Source of the DNA: a bacterium
GTDB lineage: Bacteria; Planctomycetota; UBA1135; GCA-002686595
Reading direction: 5' to 3'
Length of the DNA stretch: 40,450 bases
Assembly (NCBI GenBank): GCA_024226735.1
Contig: JAAELL010000167.1
Coordinates: forward strand, 1-40,450
Shown here: piece by piece, positions 15,004 to 23,112 of the stretch
Layout: every line of letters starts with the position of its first letter
Numbering within the stretch: position 1 is the first letter of the stretch
Notes under the pieces: model-generated
What the model saw: only the letters and a program-made list of their open reading frames with translations
Database searches by the model: none
What the model was told of the DNA's origin: nothing
Program-made: the position numbers and the translations under genes

Positions 15004-17097
15004 TCACCGGCGCCCGAGGTGCAGCAGGCCGAACTGCGATGGGTCGTCGCGCTTTCGGTGCTCCGAGTAGGCACGCAGGAGCGACGTCGCGCGGGGACCC
15101 TCGTCGCGGTCGCTCACGACAATGTCGAAGCCGATGCGCCCGTCCGCGCCGAGTGGAAGGGAGGCGAGCGGGATGGCTGCTTCCACCTGGTAGCCGCCGT
15201 CTCGCTGCGTGCCTGCCCCCCGCGCTCCGGCCCCCCCGCTCGAGCGGATCGTGCCGGTGAACAGCATCGAGTGCGTCGTCAGCTCCATCTTCTCGACTCC
15301 GGCCTCGACCTCACTCGCACCGGCGAAGAGGACGTGGACGGCGTCGTTGCGGAACAGGCTGGCGAACTCCTTGTCCGCGACGACGTCGTCGGTGACGGTG
15401 GCAGCGACGAAGAGGTGCGTGTCCGAGCGCGCAAAGCGAACTTGCGCCGAACAGTCGTCGCGGCCGGTGTGGGCGGTTGGGCGCTGGACGACGGGGCTGT
15501 GCTCGTCGATCTCGATCGCCGAGACGCCGGTCCACTCGGCAAGGTCGCCGTCGAGCGTCGGCTCGTTCATCGCGCCGACCGGATAGAACGGACGGCCGAG
15601 CACCACTTCGGTTGCGTGTTCGACGCGCACGTCGAGCGTCTGGTCGCGGCTCTCGAAGAGCCACTCGAGCTTCGCGACGTGCGGTGCGCGCCACGGCTCC
15701 GCGCCGGGCTCGGCGCCAGCGAGGTCGACGGTGCTGCTGCGCGTCTCGCCGGGCGCCAACGTGAACGAGACCTCCTCCCGCCGGCCTCCGCCGTCCGACA
15801 CCTGGCACGTCACCTCCAACGCCTCGCTCAGTTCGTTCGTGATCGTGTACGGCACCGCATTCGCCTCGGGGTCGTAGGCCCCGAGCGTGACGCCGCTCTC
15901 GAGCTGCTCCGACAGGAAGTAGTGGCGGCGCGCAAGCGACGTGTCCTTGACGGCAATCGTCGCGCGGTCGAACACCTCGCCTTCGACGTCGATGGCTTCC
16001 ACTTCGATCGCCTCTCGGCTCACGTCGAGCGCGACGTAGTGGTGGGCGGAGCGTGCCCTCTCCTGGTAGCGGTTCGGAACCGTGTCGATGGGGTACAGCG
16101 GTGCACCTCCGCCGCCGGTCACCACGTACACGACGCCGTCCTTCTGTGACCGCTCGTACAGGTGGTCGTGCCCGTTGAGCACGAGGTCGACGCCGTACAT
16201 CTCGAACAACGGCGCGAGGAAGCGCCGCCCTTCGTCGAGCGGCCACTCGAACGGCGTCCCGTCCGCGTGCGAGCGGCCGTGGGGGCCCGAGGTGAACGGG
16301 GCGTGGTGAAACGCCACGAGCGTGAAGCGACCGCGCAGCGAGCGCAACTCGGAGAGCAGCCAAGCGTACTGCGGTGCGCTCGGGTCGACGTGCGAATTGC
16401 TGTCCAGCACGAGCAGTGTCATGAGCTCGTAGTCGACCCGGTACCAGCGCTCGTTCCCCGGCAGCTCGAAAAGGCTGAAGAAGTGCGAGAGCTCCTCCTT
16501 GGTCGCGTCGCTCGCCTCGCGCGTGCGCTCGTGGTTGCCGATCGCGGGCCAGAGCGGGATCCGTCCCAGCAGGTCGCGCGCGGGAACGAAGAACTGCTCG
16601 ATCCACTGCGCGTACATGCGGCCGTCCGCCGGGTAGTCACCGGTCCCGATGACGAACAGGGCCTCGCGCTCGTGGTCGAGGACGCGGCGCGCGACGCGTT
16701 CCCACTCCTTGGGCTGGCTGCGCACGTCACCGAGCGCAACGAGCCTGTAGCTCTCGGGCGCCAGCGGAAGCGTGCGGAACGTGCGCGCTCCACTCGAGAG
16801 CTCGTCCACCGTCGTGATCGCGTAGGCGTACTCCCGGTCGGGCTCGAGCCCCTCCAGCGCGAAGATGTGGTGGCGCATTGCGGCGTGCTCGACGACGCTT
16901 CCCTCGCCTCCGACTGGACCCCACTCGAGTGTGGCCGCGACCGGCGAAACGTGGTCGATCACGATCGTCATGGTGTCGGTGCCGGGACCCAAGAGGAACG
17001 GACCGCACGAGTACGGAGCCGGGTCGTCCGCGGCCGCGAGCGGCAGCAGGAGCGAGAGTACGGGAATTGTGAACAGTCGGCGGTTTGGGTGCTTCAT
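15004..17097 (-). CDS. Exported purple-acid-phosphatase-type metallophosphoesterase with CBM9-like tail
   Basis: 697 residues from the ATG at 17097, chosen because a signal peptide follows (LFTIPVLSLLLPLAAA); an ATG at 17127 adds ten residues. Residues about 30-110 form an FN3-like domain with EYAYAITTV. The two-metal phosphoesterase core shows GDVR (D124), GTGDYPADG (D154), GNHE (N188, H189), HHAPF (H264) and GHDHLYER (H310, H312). About 420-500 is a beta domain. About 515-697 (EPTLDGDLAEWTGVSAIEID, RFARSDTHLFVAATVTDD, GYQVEAAIPLASL, GFDIVVSDRD) resembles the family 9 carbohydrate-binding/DOMON-type fold. Likely an extracytoplasmic phosphatase, perhaps held on a polysaccharide. It is divergent from the lipoprotein/porin pair; the intergenic gap of 77 bases probably holds both promoters. 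Confidence 0.88.
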   Translation of the reverse strand: MKHPNRRLFTIPVLSLLLPLAAADDPAPYSCGPFLLGPGTDTMTIVIDHVSPVAATLEWGPVGGEGSVVEHAAMRHHIFALEGLEPDREYAYAITTVDELSSGARTFRTLPLAPESYRLVALGDVRSQPKEWERVARRVLDHEREALFVIGTGDYPADGRMYAQWIEQFFVPARDLLGRIPLWPAIGNHERTREASDATKEELSHFFSLFELPGNERWYRVDYELMTLLVLDSNSHVDPSAPQYAWLLSELRSLRGRFTLVAFHHAPFTSGPHGRSHADGTPFEWPLDEGRRFLAPLFEMYGVDLVLNGHDHLYERSQKDGVVYVVTGGGGAPLYPIDTVPNRYQERARSAHHYVALDVSREAIEVEAIDVEGEVFDRATIAVKDTSLARRHYFLSEQLESGVTLGAYDPEANAVPYTITNELSEALEVTCQVSDGGGRREEVSFTLAPGETRSSTVDLAGAEPGAEPWRAPHVAKLEWLFESRDQTLDVRVEHATEVVLGRPFYPVGAMNEPTLDGDLAEWTGVSAIEIDEHSPVVQRPTAHTGRDDCSAQVRFARSDTHLFVAATVTDDVVADKEFASLFRNDAVHVLFAGASEVEAGVEKMELTTHSMLFTGTIRSSGGAGARGAGTQRDGGYQVEAAIPLASLPLGADGRIGFDIVVSDRDEGPRATSLLRAYSEHRKRDDPSQFGLLHLGRR

Positions 17098-17174
17098 CGT
17101 CAGGCGGTCGTGTCCAAGGGGTGCCATGCTCTATTCTTGTTGCACGCACCGCCACTCCGAATGCCGTCGACTCC

Positions 17175-17936
17175 ATGCCTTACCCCGATCGCGCATCCCT
17201 GACTGCCTTGGGCCTCGTCCTCGCTGGCGCGCTCCTGTCCGCGTGTCGCGCGGACCGTACCGGTGACCTTCCCGAAGTTGCGACGTGGGGCGCGATGCGC
17301 GAGGTCCTTCGCGACGGGCAGACCGCGGGTCGCGTCGATCTCGCCTCCGTCGTGGGCGCTCACTCGGTCGGCGTGGGAGCGCTGGCCGGACTCGCTGCCG
17401 AGATCACGATCGACGCGGGCACGGCGCACCTCGTCGAGGTCGTCGACTCCTCGGCACCCAACGGCATTCGTGCGCGCGCGGTCGCGCCCACCGATCAGGC
17501 GACTCTGCTCGTGCTGGCCGACGTCCTGGCGTGGAGCGAGCACGTCCTACCGGAGCTCGTGGACCTCGGCGGACTGGAGGACACCGTGCGCGCGAAGGCT
17601 GCTGCGCGCGGGATCGACGTGGCGCAGCCGTTCCCCTTTCGCATCGAAGGGCTGGCGCGCGACGTTCGGCTGCACGTGCTCGATCATGCGTGCCCGATCG
17701 CGGATCCGGATGGACCCCAACCCTGGCGGTTCGCGGGCGAGGACGAGGAGGTCGTCTTGATCGGCTTCCACGCCGAGAACGCCGCGGGCCATTTGACGCA
17801 CCACGGTCGGCGCAGCCACACCCATGCGCTGTTGAGTGGCGCGGGCGTCTCCGGCCACCTCGACGCTGTCGCGCTCGCGCCGGGCGCGCGACTGTTCCTG
17901 CCCCTGGGCACCGAGCCACAACCGTCGATCCGGTGA
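17175..17936 (+). CDS. Lipoprotein resembling alpha-acetolactate decarboxylase
   Basis: 253 residues. The start at 17175 gives a lipoprotein signal: LGLVLAGALLSAC with the lipid-anchored Cys at about 30. The rest follows the PF03306 layout: TWGAMREVLRDGQTAGRVDL, VGVGALAGLAAEITIDAG, PFPFRIEG, VLIGFHAENAAGHLTHHG, then RRSHTHALL and SGHLDAV. The clustered histidines correspond to the zinc site of acetolactate decarboxylases, which turn acetolactate into acetoin in the cytoplasm. A lipid-anchored form is unusual, so its substrate may differ. The gene overlaps the porin gene as TGATG and is divergent from the phosphatase. Family assignment is good; enzyme activity is inferred. Confidence 0.75.
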   Translation: MPYPDRASLTALGLVLAGALLSACRADRTGDLPEVATWGAMREVLRDGQTAGRVDLASVVGAHSVGVGALAGLAAEITIDAGTAHLVEVVDSSAPNGIRARAVAPTDQATLLVLADVLAWSEHVLPELVDLGGLEDTVRAKAAARGIDVAQPFPFRIEGLARDVRLHVLDHACPIADPDGPQPWRFAGEDEEVVLIGFHAENAAGHLTHHGRRSHTHALLSGAGVSGHLDAVALAPGARLFLPLGTEPQPSIR

Positions 17937-19204
17937 TGCGAATCATGCGAGCACGCACGCTGTTTCAGGCCGTGTTACCGATGATGGCGCTCGGCGCATG
18001 CGCGACCCATGCCGCGCGCGAATCGCAATCCGACGCGGCTGCGCCCAGCCTCGCATCGGCTGGTCCCGATGTCGGCTACGACGGCGGCTTCTTCGTGCGC
18101 TCCGAAGACGGCCGCTCCGAGCTACTCCTCGAGGGACTGTTTCAGACCGTGATCGGCGCGTTCGACTCCGACCGCGACCCCGATTCGGACGTCCAGCTCA
18201 AGCGCATGCGGCCCGAGCTCGCCGGTCGCTTCGGCTCGATGCGCTTCCGCGTCGAGCCGAAGTTCACCGAGGATGAAGTCGAGCTCGAGGAGGCCTGGGT
18301 CGGCACGATCGTCGGTGGGGAGGACGACCTCGTGATGATCGGGCGGATGAAGGCACCGTTCAACCTCGAGGAAGTGCGCAGCCGACGCCACATCGACTTC
18401 CCGCTCTTCTCGATCGTCAACCAGTTCGCACCCGCCGAGGACCACGGCGTCTTCTGGAACGGGCGTGGCGGCGCGGGACGCGTCGAGTACGGCCTCGCCG
18501 CGTACAACGGCAACGGCGAGTCGGATACGAACTCCAGCAAGGACGTCGCGGCGCGCGTGATGCTGCACCCGTTCGCAGCGGACGAGGACTCCGCCTTTCA
18601 GAGCCTGCAGCTCGGCGTGGCCGCGACGGTCGGCACGCAGGACGAGAGCGTCGCCGGCGACGCGATCGATGGGCCAAGTGGCTTGGAGGTCGTCCGATTC
18701 GCGCCGGGCGCCGAGCTGGACGGTGGCCGCGAGCGGCTGGGGTTGGAGGCCGCCTGGTACCGCGGACCCTGGATGGTGCAAGCCGAGTACGTCTCGGTCG
18801 ACCAGGAGATGTCCGCGGGCGGCGCTGATGCGGACATCGCGTTTCGCGGCGGGTACCTGACGCTCTCGCACGTTCTCACGGGCGAGGCGAAGAGCTTCTC
18901 CGGCGTCCGCCCCGACGCGCCCTTCGACTTCGAGAGCGGGTCGGGTCGCGGCGCTTGGGTGGTCGCCTTGCGGCTGTCGCGCCTCGACCTGGACGACGAC
19001 CTGGAGGAGCGTGGACTCGCCTTGGCGGGCACGTTCACCGACGCGATCGAGGGCATCTCGCTCGGCGTCAACTGGATCCCGAACGAGCACACGATCGTGC
19101 GGAACGCGCTGATCCTCTCCAAGTACGAGGACGACGTGCGCTTGGATCAGGGCGTCGACGACGAGGAGACGGCGTTCTTGATCGAAGTGCAGCTCCACTT
19201 CTGA
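17936..19204 (+). CDS. Phosphate-selective-porin-type (OprO/OprP-like) outer membrane protein
   Basis: 422 residues, starting with the ATG that overlaps the previous stop (TGATG). The N-terminus MRARTLFQAVLPMMALGAC may be a lipoprotein or ordinary signal. The body has the layout of PF07396 porins: FQTVIGAFDSDRDPDSDVQLKRMRPELAGRFGSMRFRVEPKFTEDEVELEEAWVGTIV, DDLVMIGRMKAPFNLEEV, WNGRGGAGRVEYGLAAYNGNG, GPWMVQAEYVSVD, then ISLGVNWIPNEHTIVRNALI and a final strand ending in aromatic HF, as outer-membrane barrels do. Family members take up phosphate or polyphosphate. Its place beside an exported phosphatase fits phosphate scavenging, but selectivity is not shown by the sequence. Confidence 0.82.
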   Translation: MRIMRARTLFQAVLPMMALGACATHAARESQSDAAAPSLASAGPDVGYDGGFFVRSEDGRSELLLEGLFQTVIGAFDSDRDPDSDVQLKRMRPELAGRFGSMRFRVEPKFTEDEVELEEAWVGTIVGGEDDLVMIGRMKAPFNLEEVRSRRHIDFPLFSIVNQFAPAEDHGVFWNGRGGAGRVEYGLAAYNGNGESDTNSSKDVAARVMLHPFAADEDSAFQSLQLGVAATVGTQDESVAGDAIDGPSGLEVVRFAPGAELDGGRERLGLEAAWYRGPWMVQAEYVSVDQEMSAGGADADIAFRGGYLTLSHVLTGEAKSFSGVRPDAPFDFESGSGRGAWVVALRLSRLDLDDDLEERGLALAGTFTDAIEGISLGVNWIPNEHTIVRNALILSKYEDDVRLDQGVDDEETAFLIEVQLHF

Positions 19205-19251
19205 GGGCGCGCGGATCGGTCGCGACCTGCGCTGTGTATGATCCGCGCACG

Positions 19252-19797
19252 ATGAAGTGCCCCAAGTGTGAGCAGGAGCTCGTCCGCGGCGAGGCCGACG
19301 GACTCGAGCTCGACGTGTGTTCGGGTTGCCGCGGCATCTGGTTCGACGAGGGCGAGCTGCGCCAGGCGAAGGATCTCGCGAACGAGAACCTGAACTGGAT
19401 GGACTTCGCGATCTGGAAACACGAGGACGCGTTCCAGATCCGCCCGGGCACTGCCTGTCCCCGGTGCGCGGGGGCGATGGGCTCGCTCGAGTACGCGGAC
19501 ACCGGCGTCCAGCTCGAGGCGTGCCCCGCCTGCCGCGGCGTCTGGCTCGATGCCGAGGACCTCGAGCGGATCGTGCGGGCGCTCGAGGACGAGCTCGTGG
19601 GCAAGCCATCCAAGGAGCTGTTCACCGATACGCTGCGCGAGGCGGCGGAGCTCGTCACCGGCCCCGAGCGATTCCTGTCCGAATGGCGCGATCTGCGTCA
19701 GGTCCTGCGCCTCTTGCAGATGCGCCTGTCGATCGAGAAGCCCGGATTTCACGAGCGCATCGCGTCCGTGTTGCGCGGCACGCCCTTCGGCGCGTAG
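19252..19797 (+). CDS. Two-zinc-ribbon zf-TFIIB-type protein
   Basis: 181 residues with two zf-TFIIB motifs. The first is CPKCEQEL...DVCSGCRGIWFDEGEL (cysteines at 3, 6, 24 and 27) and the second is CPRCAGAM...EACPACRGVWLDAEDLERI (about 70-105). The rest is predicted helical (WRDLRQVLRLLQMRLSIEK). Such small proteins are widespread and of unknown role; the motif binds zinc. Start: the ATG at 19252, 47 bases after the porin stop. No membrane segment. Confidence 0.85.
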   Translation: MKCPKCEQELVRGEADGLELDVCSGCRGIWFDEGELRQAKDLANENLNWMDFAIWKHEDAFQIRPGTACPRCAGAMGSLEYADTGVQLEACPACRGVWLDAEDLERIVRALEDELVGKPSKELFTDTLREAAELVTGPERFLSEWRDLRQVLRLLQMRLSIEKPGFHERIASVLRGTPFGA

Positions 19798-19841
19798 GCG
19801 TAATAGCGAGCCCGCGCAATCGCGACTACTCCGACAGCCTG

Positions 19842-19853
19842 CTAGTGGTGTGA
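19842..19853 (+). repeat. Solo end of the inverted-repeat element
   Basis: CTAGTGGTGTGA is identical to the first 12 bases of the 167-bp element at 22852 and of the partial element at 40313. No matching right end is seen nearby. It sits directly before a truncated propeller-gene remnant. A 12-base match could still be chance. Confidence 0.4.
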
Positions 19854-20044
19854 CCGATGTCCCAGCCATCTCCGTGCGCGGCGTGCCGAGGTCGAGCACG
19901 CTCCACGAGCCGCAGGCGGAATCGTTCGAGGTCCTCGCCGAGAACGAGCTGGACGAACGCACGAACTCGACGCCGGCGATCGTGGACGGCGAGATCTTTC
20001 TGCGTACGCACGAGAGCCTGTACTGTATCGCCGCGACCGACTGA
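19854..20044 (+). pseudogene. C-terminal remnant of a PQQ-like beta-propeller protein
   Basis: In frame with the stop at 20044, the last 40 residues read ESFEVLAENELDERTNSTPAIVDGEIFLRTHESLYCIAATD. That is the usual final blade and end of planctomycete PQQ-like (BamB-type) propeller proteins. Nothing upstream in frame supplies the other blades; the recognisable homology starts only at about 19917, and the region begins at a repeat-element end. It is read as a truncated gene tail, with the 5' portion lost by deletion or rearrangement. Confidence 0.55.
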
Positions 20045-20079
20045 GGACGGACCGCTCGGGCGAGATCAGGTCGCCGAGA

Positions 20080-20883
20080 TCAGGTCGGCGCGACCTCGCA
20101 GCGCGCGAGCAACGCCTCCAGCCGCTCGAGCCACGGCTCCTCCGCCAGCGGCAGCACGACGTGTCCGGCGCTCGGGAGTGTCTCGAACGTCGCGTTCGGC
20201 AGTCGCTCGTGCATGGTCCGCGCGGCGCGTACCGACGGGACGACGCGGTCCTTGTCGGACGCGAAGAGCGCGACCGGCTGGCGGACCTCGCTCAGGCGGT
20301 CGAGTAGGTCGACGTGCGTTACCATCGTCAAGCGCCGCAGGTAACCGCCGTCGAGGTCGCGCAGGGGCGCGGCGCGGAACTCGCGCGCGGCGTCGCGGTC
20401 GCGCCGTGGACCGATGAGGAGGAACGGCGAGAACAGCTTGCGGCCGAGCTCGTAGGCGAAGCCCGGAGTCAGGCGCAGGACCTGGCGCGACAGGCGGGCG
20501 CGGCGCCGGCGATCGTAGCGCACGAAACTGTTCACGATCGCGAGAGCGGCGACTCGCTCCGGTGCGTCGAGCGCGAGCTGTATGGCGACGGCGCCGCCGA
20601 AGGACTCCGCGAGGACGATCGCGCGCTCGATGCCGGCCTCGTCGAGGCACTCCGCGACCGAGCGCGCGAGTGAGCCGTAGTCGTCGCCCGTCGGTGGCAC
20701 GGCGCCCTTCGTGCGGTACGCGAGGCGCACGACGCGGAAGCGCCGCGCGAGGCGCTCGGCCGTCCCGAGCAGCAGCTCGCCGCTGCCGTCGAGGCCGGGC
20801 ACGAAGACGAGCGGCGGTCCGGACCCGGCCTCGCCACGGATGCAGGCGACGTGCGTCGCCCGCGTCGGGTCAACGTCCGTCAT
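20080..20883 (-). CDS. Alpha/beta hydrolase
   Basis: 267 residues without signal peptide. It shows LVFVPGLDGSGELLLG (oxyanion region, about 25-40), the nucleophile elbow LAESFGGAVA with Ser at 94 (the first Gly of GxSxG replaced by Ala), SDKDRVVP with the likely acid, and SAGHVV with the catalytic His. It has the size and order of general carboxyl-esterase/lipase-like members; substrate unknown. The start at 20883 overlaps the end of the upstream DUF389 gene by 14 bases, so the two are probably one transcript and this gene would share the fate of that gene's damaged 5' end. Confidence 0.85.
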   Translation of the reverse strand: MTDVDPTRATHVACIRGEAGSGPPLVFVPGLDGSGELLLGTAERLARRFRVVRLAYRTKGAVPPTGDDYGSLARSVAECLDEAGIERAIVLAESFGGAVAIQLALDAPERVAALAIVNSFVRYDRRRRARLSRQVLRLTPGFAYELGRKLFSPFLLIGPRRDRDAAREFRAAPLRDLDGGYLRRLTMVTHVDLLDRLSEVRQPVALFASDKDRVVPSVRAARTMHERLPNATFETLPSAGHVVLPLAEEPWLERLEALLARCEVAPT

Positions 20884-22849
20884 CGACCTTCTCTCCGCGC
20901 GTCGAGACGAGCTCGAGGACCGCCTCGATGCGAACCTTCTGGGGGCCTTTCTGGGGGGGGCCCTCTTCGTCCTTCGGCTTGCTGAGCCGTCGACGCAGTG
21001 TCTGCGCCAGGTCGGCCGGGGGCGCGCCGGGACCCGCGACGCGGACCGCGAGGATCGGGGCGCCACCCTCGCGATCCTTCACCCAGCGAGCGTCGAGGAC
21101 TTGGAAGTTCTCCGGCAGGGCATCCTGGATCCGCAGGCGTTCGATCGGCGCGGGGGCCTGGATCCACAGCCCGACGGTCAGCGCGAGCGCCGCCAGGATC
21201 AGGAACGCTCCGGTCGCTTGGCTCGTGCGCGAGCTTCCCGGCTCGAAGCGCACGCCGACCGCGGCGAGGCTCAGAGTCGCGGCGAACACGATCAGGACGG
21301 CGTTCGTCAGGAACAGCAGCAGGGCGCCGCCGATGAGCCCGGCACCCCCGTCCACACCACCCTCGAAGAGCGCCGTCGCGAGGCCGGCCGTCGCGATCGG
21401 TGGAACGAGCGCGGCCGCGATCGCGACGCCGGGCAGGGCGGCAAGCAACGTCGAGCGCGAGCTCGCGTACGCGCCGGCGAGACCCGAGACGAAGGCGACC
21501 AAGAGGTCGCGCGGGCCGGGAGAGCAGCGCGACAGCATCTCCGGCGTCGCCGCGTCGAACGTCGGGTCGAGCAGGCCGAGCAGGAAGCCGAGGACGTACG
21601 CGGTCGCGAACCCGAGCGAGACCGTGCGCAGCGATGCCCGGATCAGGTTCGGGTTGCCCTGCACGAGCGCGAGGCCGATTCCAAGGAGCGGCGTCATCAG
21701 TGGCGCCACGAGCATCGCGCCGATGATCACGGCGGCGCTGTCCGCCATGAGTCCGAGACCCGCGATCAACGTCGACAGGCTCATCAACGCGACGAAGTCG
21801 AAGTCCCAGAACGAGTTCGACTGCACGCGCTCGACGAGGTCGACGCGCTCTTTGCGTTCGAGCTGTGGAACCGTGCGCTGCAGGAACGCCTCGATGCGAC
21901 GCCGCATGCGACCGGCGAGGGGGAGCGAGGCGCGGGCGATGATCGCCGTCTGGTCCGCGTTCGCCTGCAGGACTTTCAATCCCGCGGTCCGCATCAGACG
22001 CCGACCGAGCGCGCTGCGCTTCGAGGCACCGAGCACCAGGAGCTCCGGTTCGGTGCGCTTCAAGTGCTCGACGATGCCGTCGTGGACTTGATCGTCGACG
22101 ACCACGGCGCGCTGCACCTCCGACGCGCGCGCGCCGAGCGCGCGCTGCACGAGGCCATCGAGCACGTGCCGGCCCACGTCGCGCGAGAGCGCCCCGACGT
22201 TCTGCTCGACGTAGAGCGCCGTGACCTCGGCGCCCTCGTGAGGTTCGCTGAGCTCATGCGCCAACGCCAGGGAGAGCTTGCCGTGCGGGCCGCGTGCCGC
22301 CGTCGCGACGATGCGTCCGTTCGCATCCGGACGCGTCGCGCCCGGCCGCAGCCAAAGGACCTCGCAGGGTGCGTCGAGGAAGAGGCTCTGGCGCACCTTT
22401 CCCTCCTCTTGGCTGCCGCTCGCGGCTTGACTCTGGACGAGGACGAGCGTGTCGGGCTTGCGCGCCTCGGTGAGCTCGAGAATCGGCGATGCCGCGGACG
22501 CGGTGGCGACGAGCACCAGCTCGACCTCGAGCGGCGGAGGCCCCTCGGGCTCGGACGCGTCCGGTGCCTCGGCGGCTTCCTCGTCCTGGGGCGCGGGCCG
22601 CCAGCCGCCTGTGCCCAAGACGTCGTCGAGCGTCTCGCGCAGCTCGCGCGCGACGTCGGGCTCACCTTCGCTCGGCTCCGCGAGCGGAATGGAGCGCGTC
22701 TCGCCCTTCGCGGGCGACGGTGCGCAGAGGACGAGGTGATGACCGCGGAGGGCCGCGAGCCGCGCGCACCAGGCGAGCGCGACGTCGAGACGCTGGGTGG
22801 ATTCCAGGTAGGCGAGGAGCAGGGCGGCGGGATTGTAGCGAGCGGCATG
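20870..22849 (-). CDS. DUF389 (TIGR00341-type) membrane protein with USP-like N-terminus; start damaged
   Basis: Coding sense is visible from 22849 to 20870, about 659 residues. The N-terminal 300 residues have two universal-stress-like segments (YNPAALLLAYLEST, ALAHELSEPHEGAEVTALYVEQN, ELLVLGASKRSALGR). Then comes the DUF389 core: SNSFWDFDFVALMSLSTLIAGLGLMADSAAVIIGAMLVAPLMTPLLGIGLAL, plus six or so further membrane segments. A soluble tail follows from about 560. The role is unknown. No ATG lies in frame near the 5' end; the ATG at 22848 is one base out of frame, and the first usual alternative in-frame start is a TTG at 22618, which would remove about 77 conserved-looking residues. The repeat element begins 3 bases upstream of 22849, leaving no ribosome site. 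Possibly silenced. Confidence 0.75.
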   Translation of the reverse strand, partial: HAARYNPAALLLAYLESTQRLDVALAWCARLAALRGHHLVLCAPSPAKGETRSIPLAEPSEGEPDVARELRETLDDVLGTGGWRPAPQDEEAAEAPDASEPEGPPPLEVELVLVATASAASPILELTEARKPDTLVLVQSQAASGSQEEGKVRQSLFLDAPCEVLWLRPGATRPDANGRIVATAARGPHGKLSLALAHELSEPHEGAEVTALYVEQNVGALSRDVGRHVLDGLVQRALGARASEVQRAVVVDDQVHDGIVEHLKRTEPELLVLGASKRSALGRRLMRTAGLKVLQANADQTAIIARASLPLAGRMRRRIEAFLQRTVPQLERKERVDLVERVQSNSFWDFDFVALMSLSTLIAGLGLMADSAAVIIGAMLVAPLMTPLLGIGLALVQGNPNLIRASLRTVSLGFATAYVLGFLLGLLDPTFDAATPEMLSRCSPGPRDLLVAFVSGLAGAYASSRSTLLAALPGVAIAAALVPPIATAGLATALFEGGVDGGAGLIGGALLLFLTNAVLIVFAATLSLAAVGVRFEPGSSRTSQATGAFLILAALALTVGLWIQAPAPIERLRIQDALPENFQVLDARWVKDREGGAPILAVRVAGPGAPPADLAQTLRRRLSKPKDEEGPPQKGPQKVRIEAVLELVSTRGEKVDDGR

Positions 22850-22851
22850 GG

Positions 22852-23018
22852 CTAGTGGTGTGAGTCACTCTTGTGCGGCATCTTGGTCGGCCCGTACCCG
22901 CCCGCTGCTGCGTTGCGCCTCCTCCGAGACGTGCAGCGAAGTCGCGTCGTCGCTGCGCCTTGCAGCGAACGCGTACGCACCGACCAAAATGCCGCACAAG
23001 AGTGAATCACACCACTAG
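22852..23018. mobile_element. 167-bp MITE-like element with 39-bp terminal inverted repeats
   Basis: The ends 22852-22890 and 22980-23018 are inverted copies that agree at 37 of 39 positions, beginning CTAGTGGTGTGA on each side. Weaker inverted similarity continues inward for about another 18 bases, so the whole unit could fold into a long imperfect hairpin. There is no open frame of its own. The terminal CTAG, or the TA in it, may be the target duplication, as in IS630/Tc1-type elements; this is inference. It lies between the divergent DUF389 and sigma-factor genes. Related ends lie at 19842 and 40313. Confidence 0.8.
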
Positions 23019-23112
23019 TGGGGTGAGGTGGACGAGCGATGTGGGACGCACACGAGGTTTTTCCCGATACCCTGCACACCCGGAGAAGCGGGAGGCATCG
23101 CCAGGGTGAGCC

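Noticed and set aside
17285..17935. In-frame upstream extension of the porin gene
   Set aside because: The text is Arg-rich shadow of the decarboxylase-like gene; the ATG at 17936 with the TGATG overlap and signal-like N-terminus is the sensible start.
22060..22848. An open frame starting with the ATG at 22848 (MPLATIPPP...)
   Set aside because: It is Pro/Ser/Arg-rich and one base out of the frame that carries the DUF389 protein; treated as evidence for a damaged start, not as a gene.
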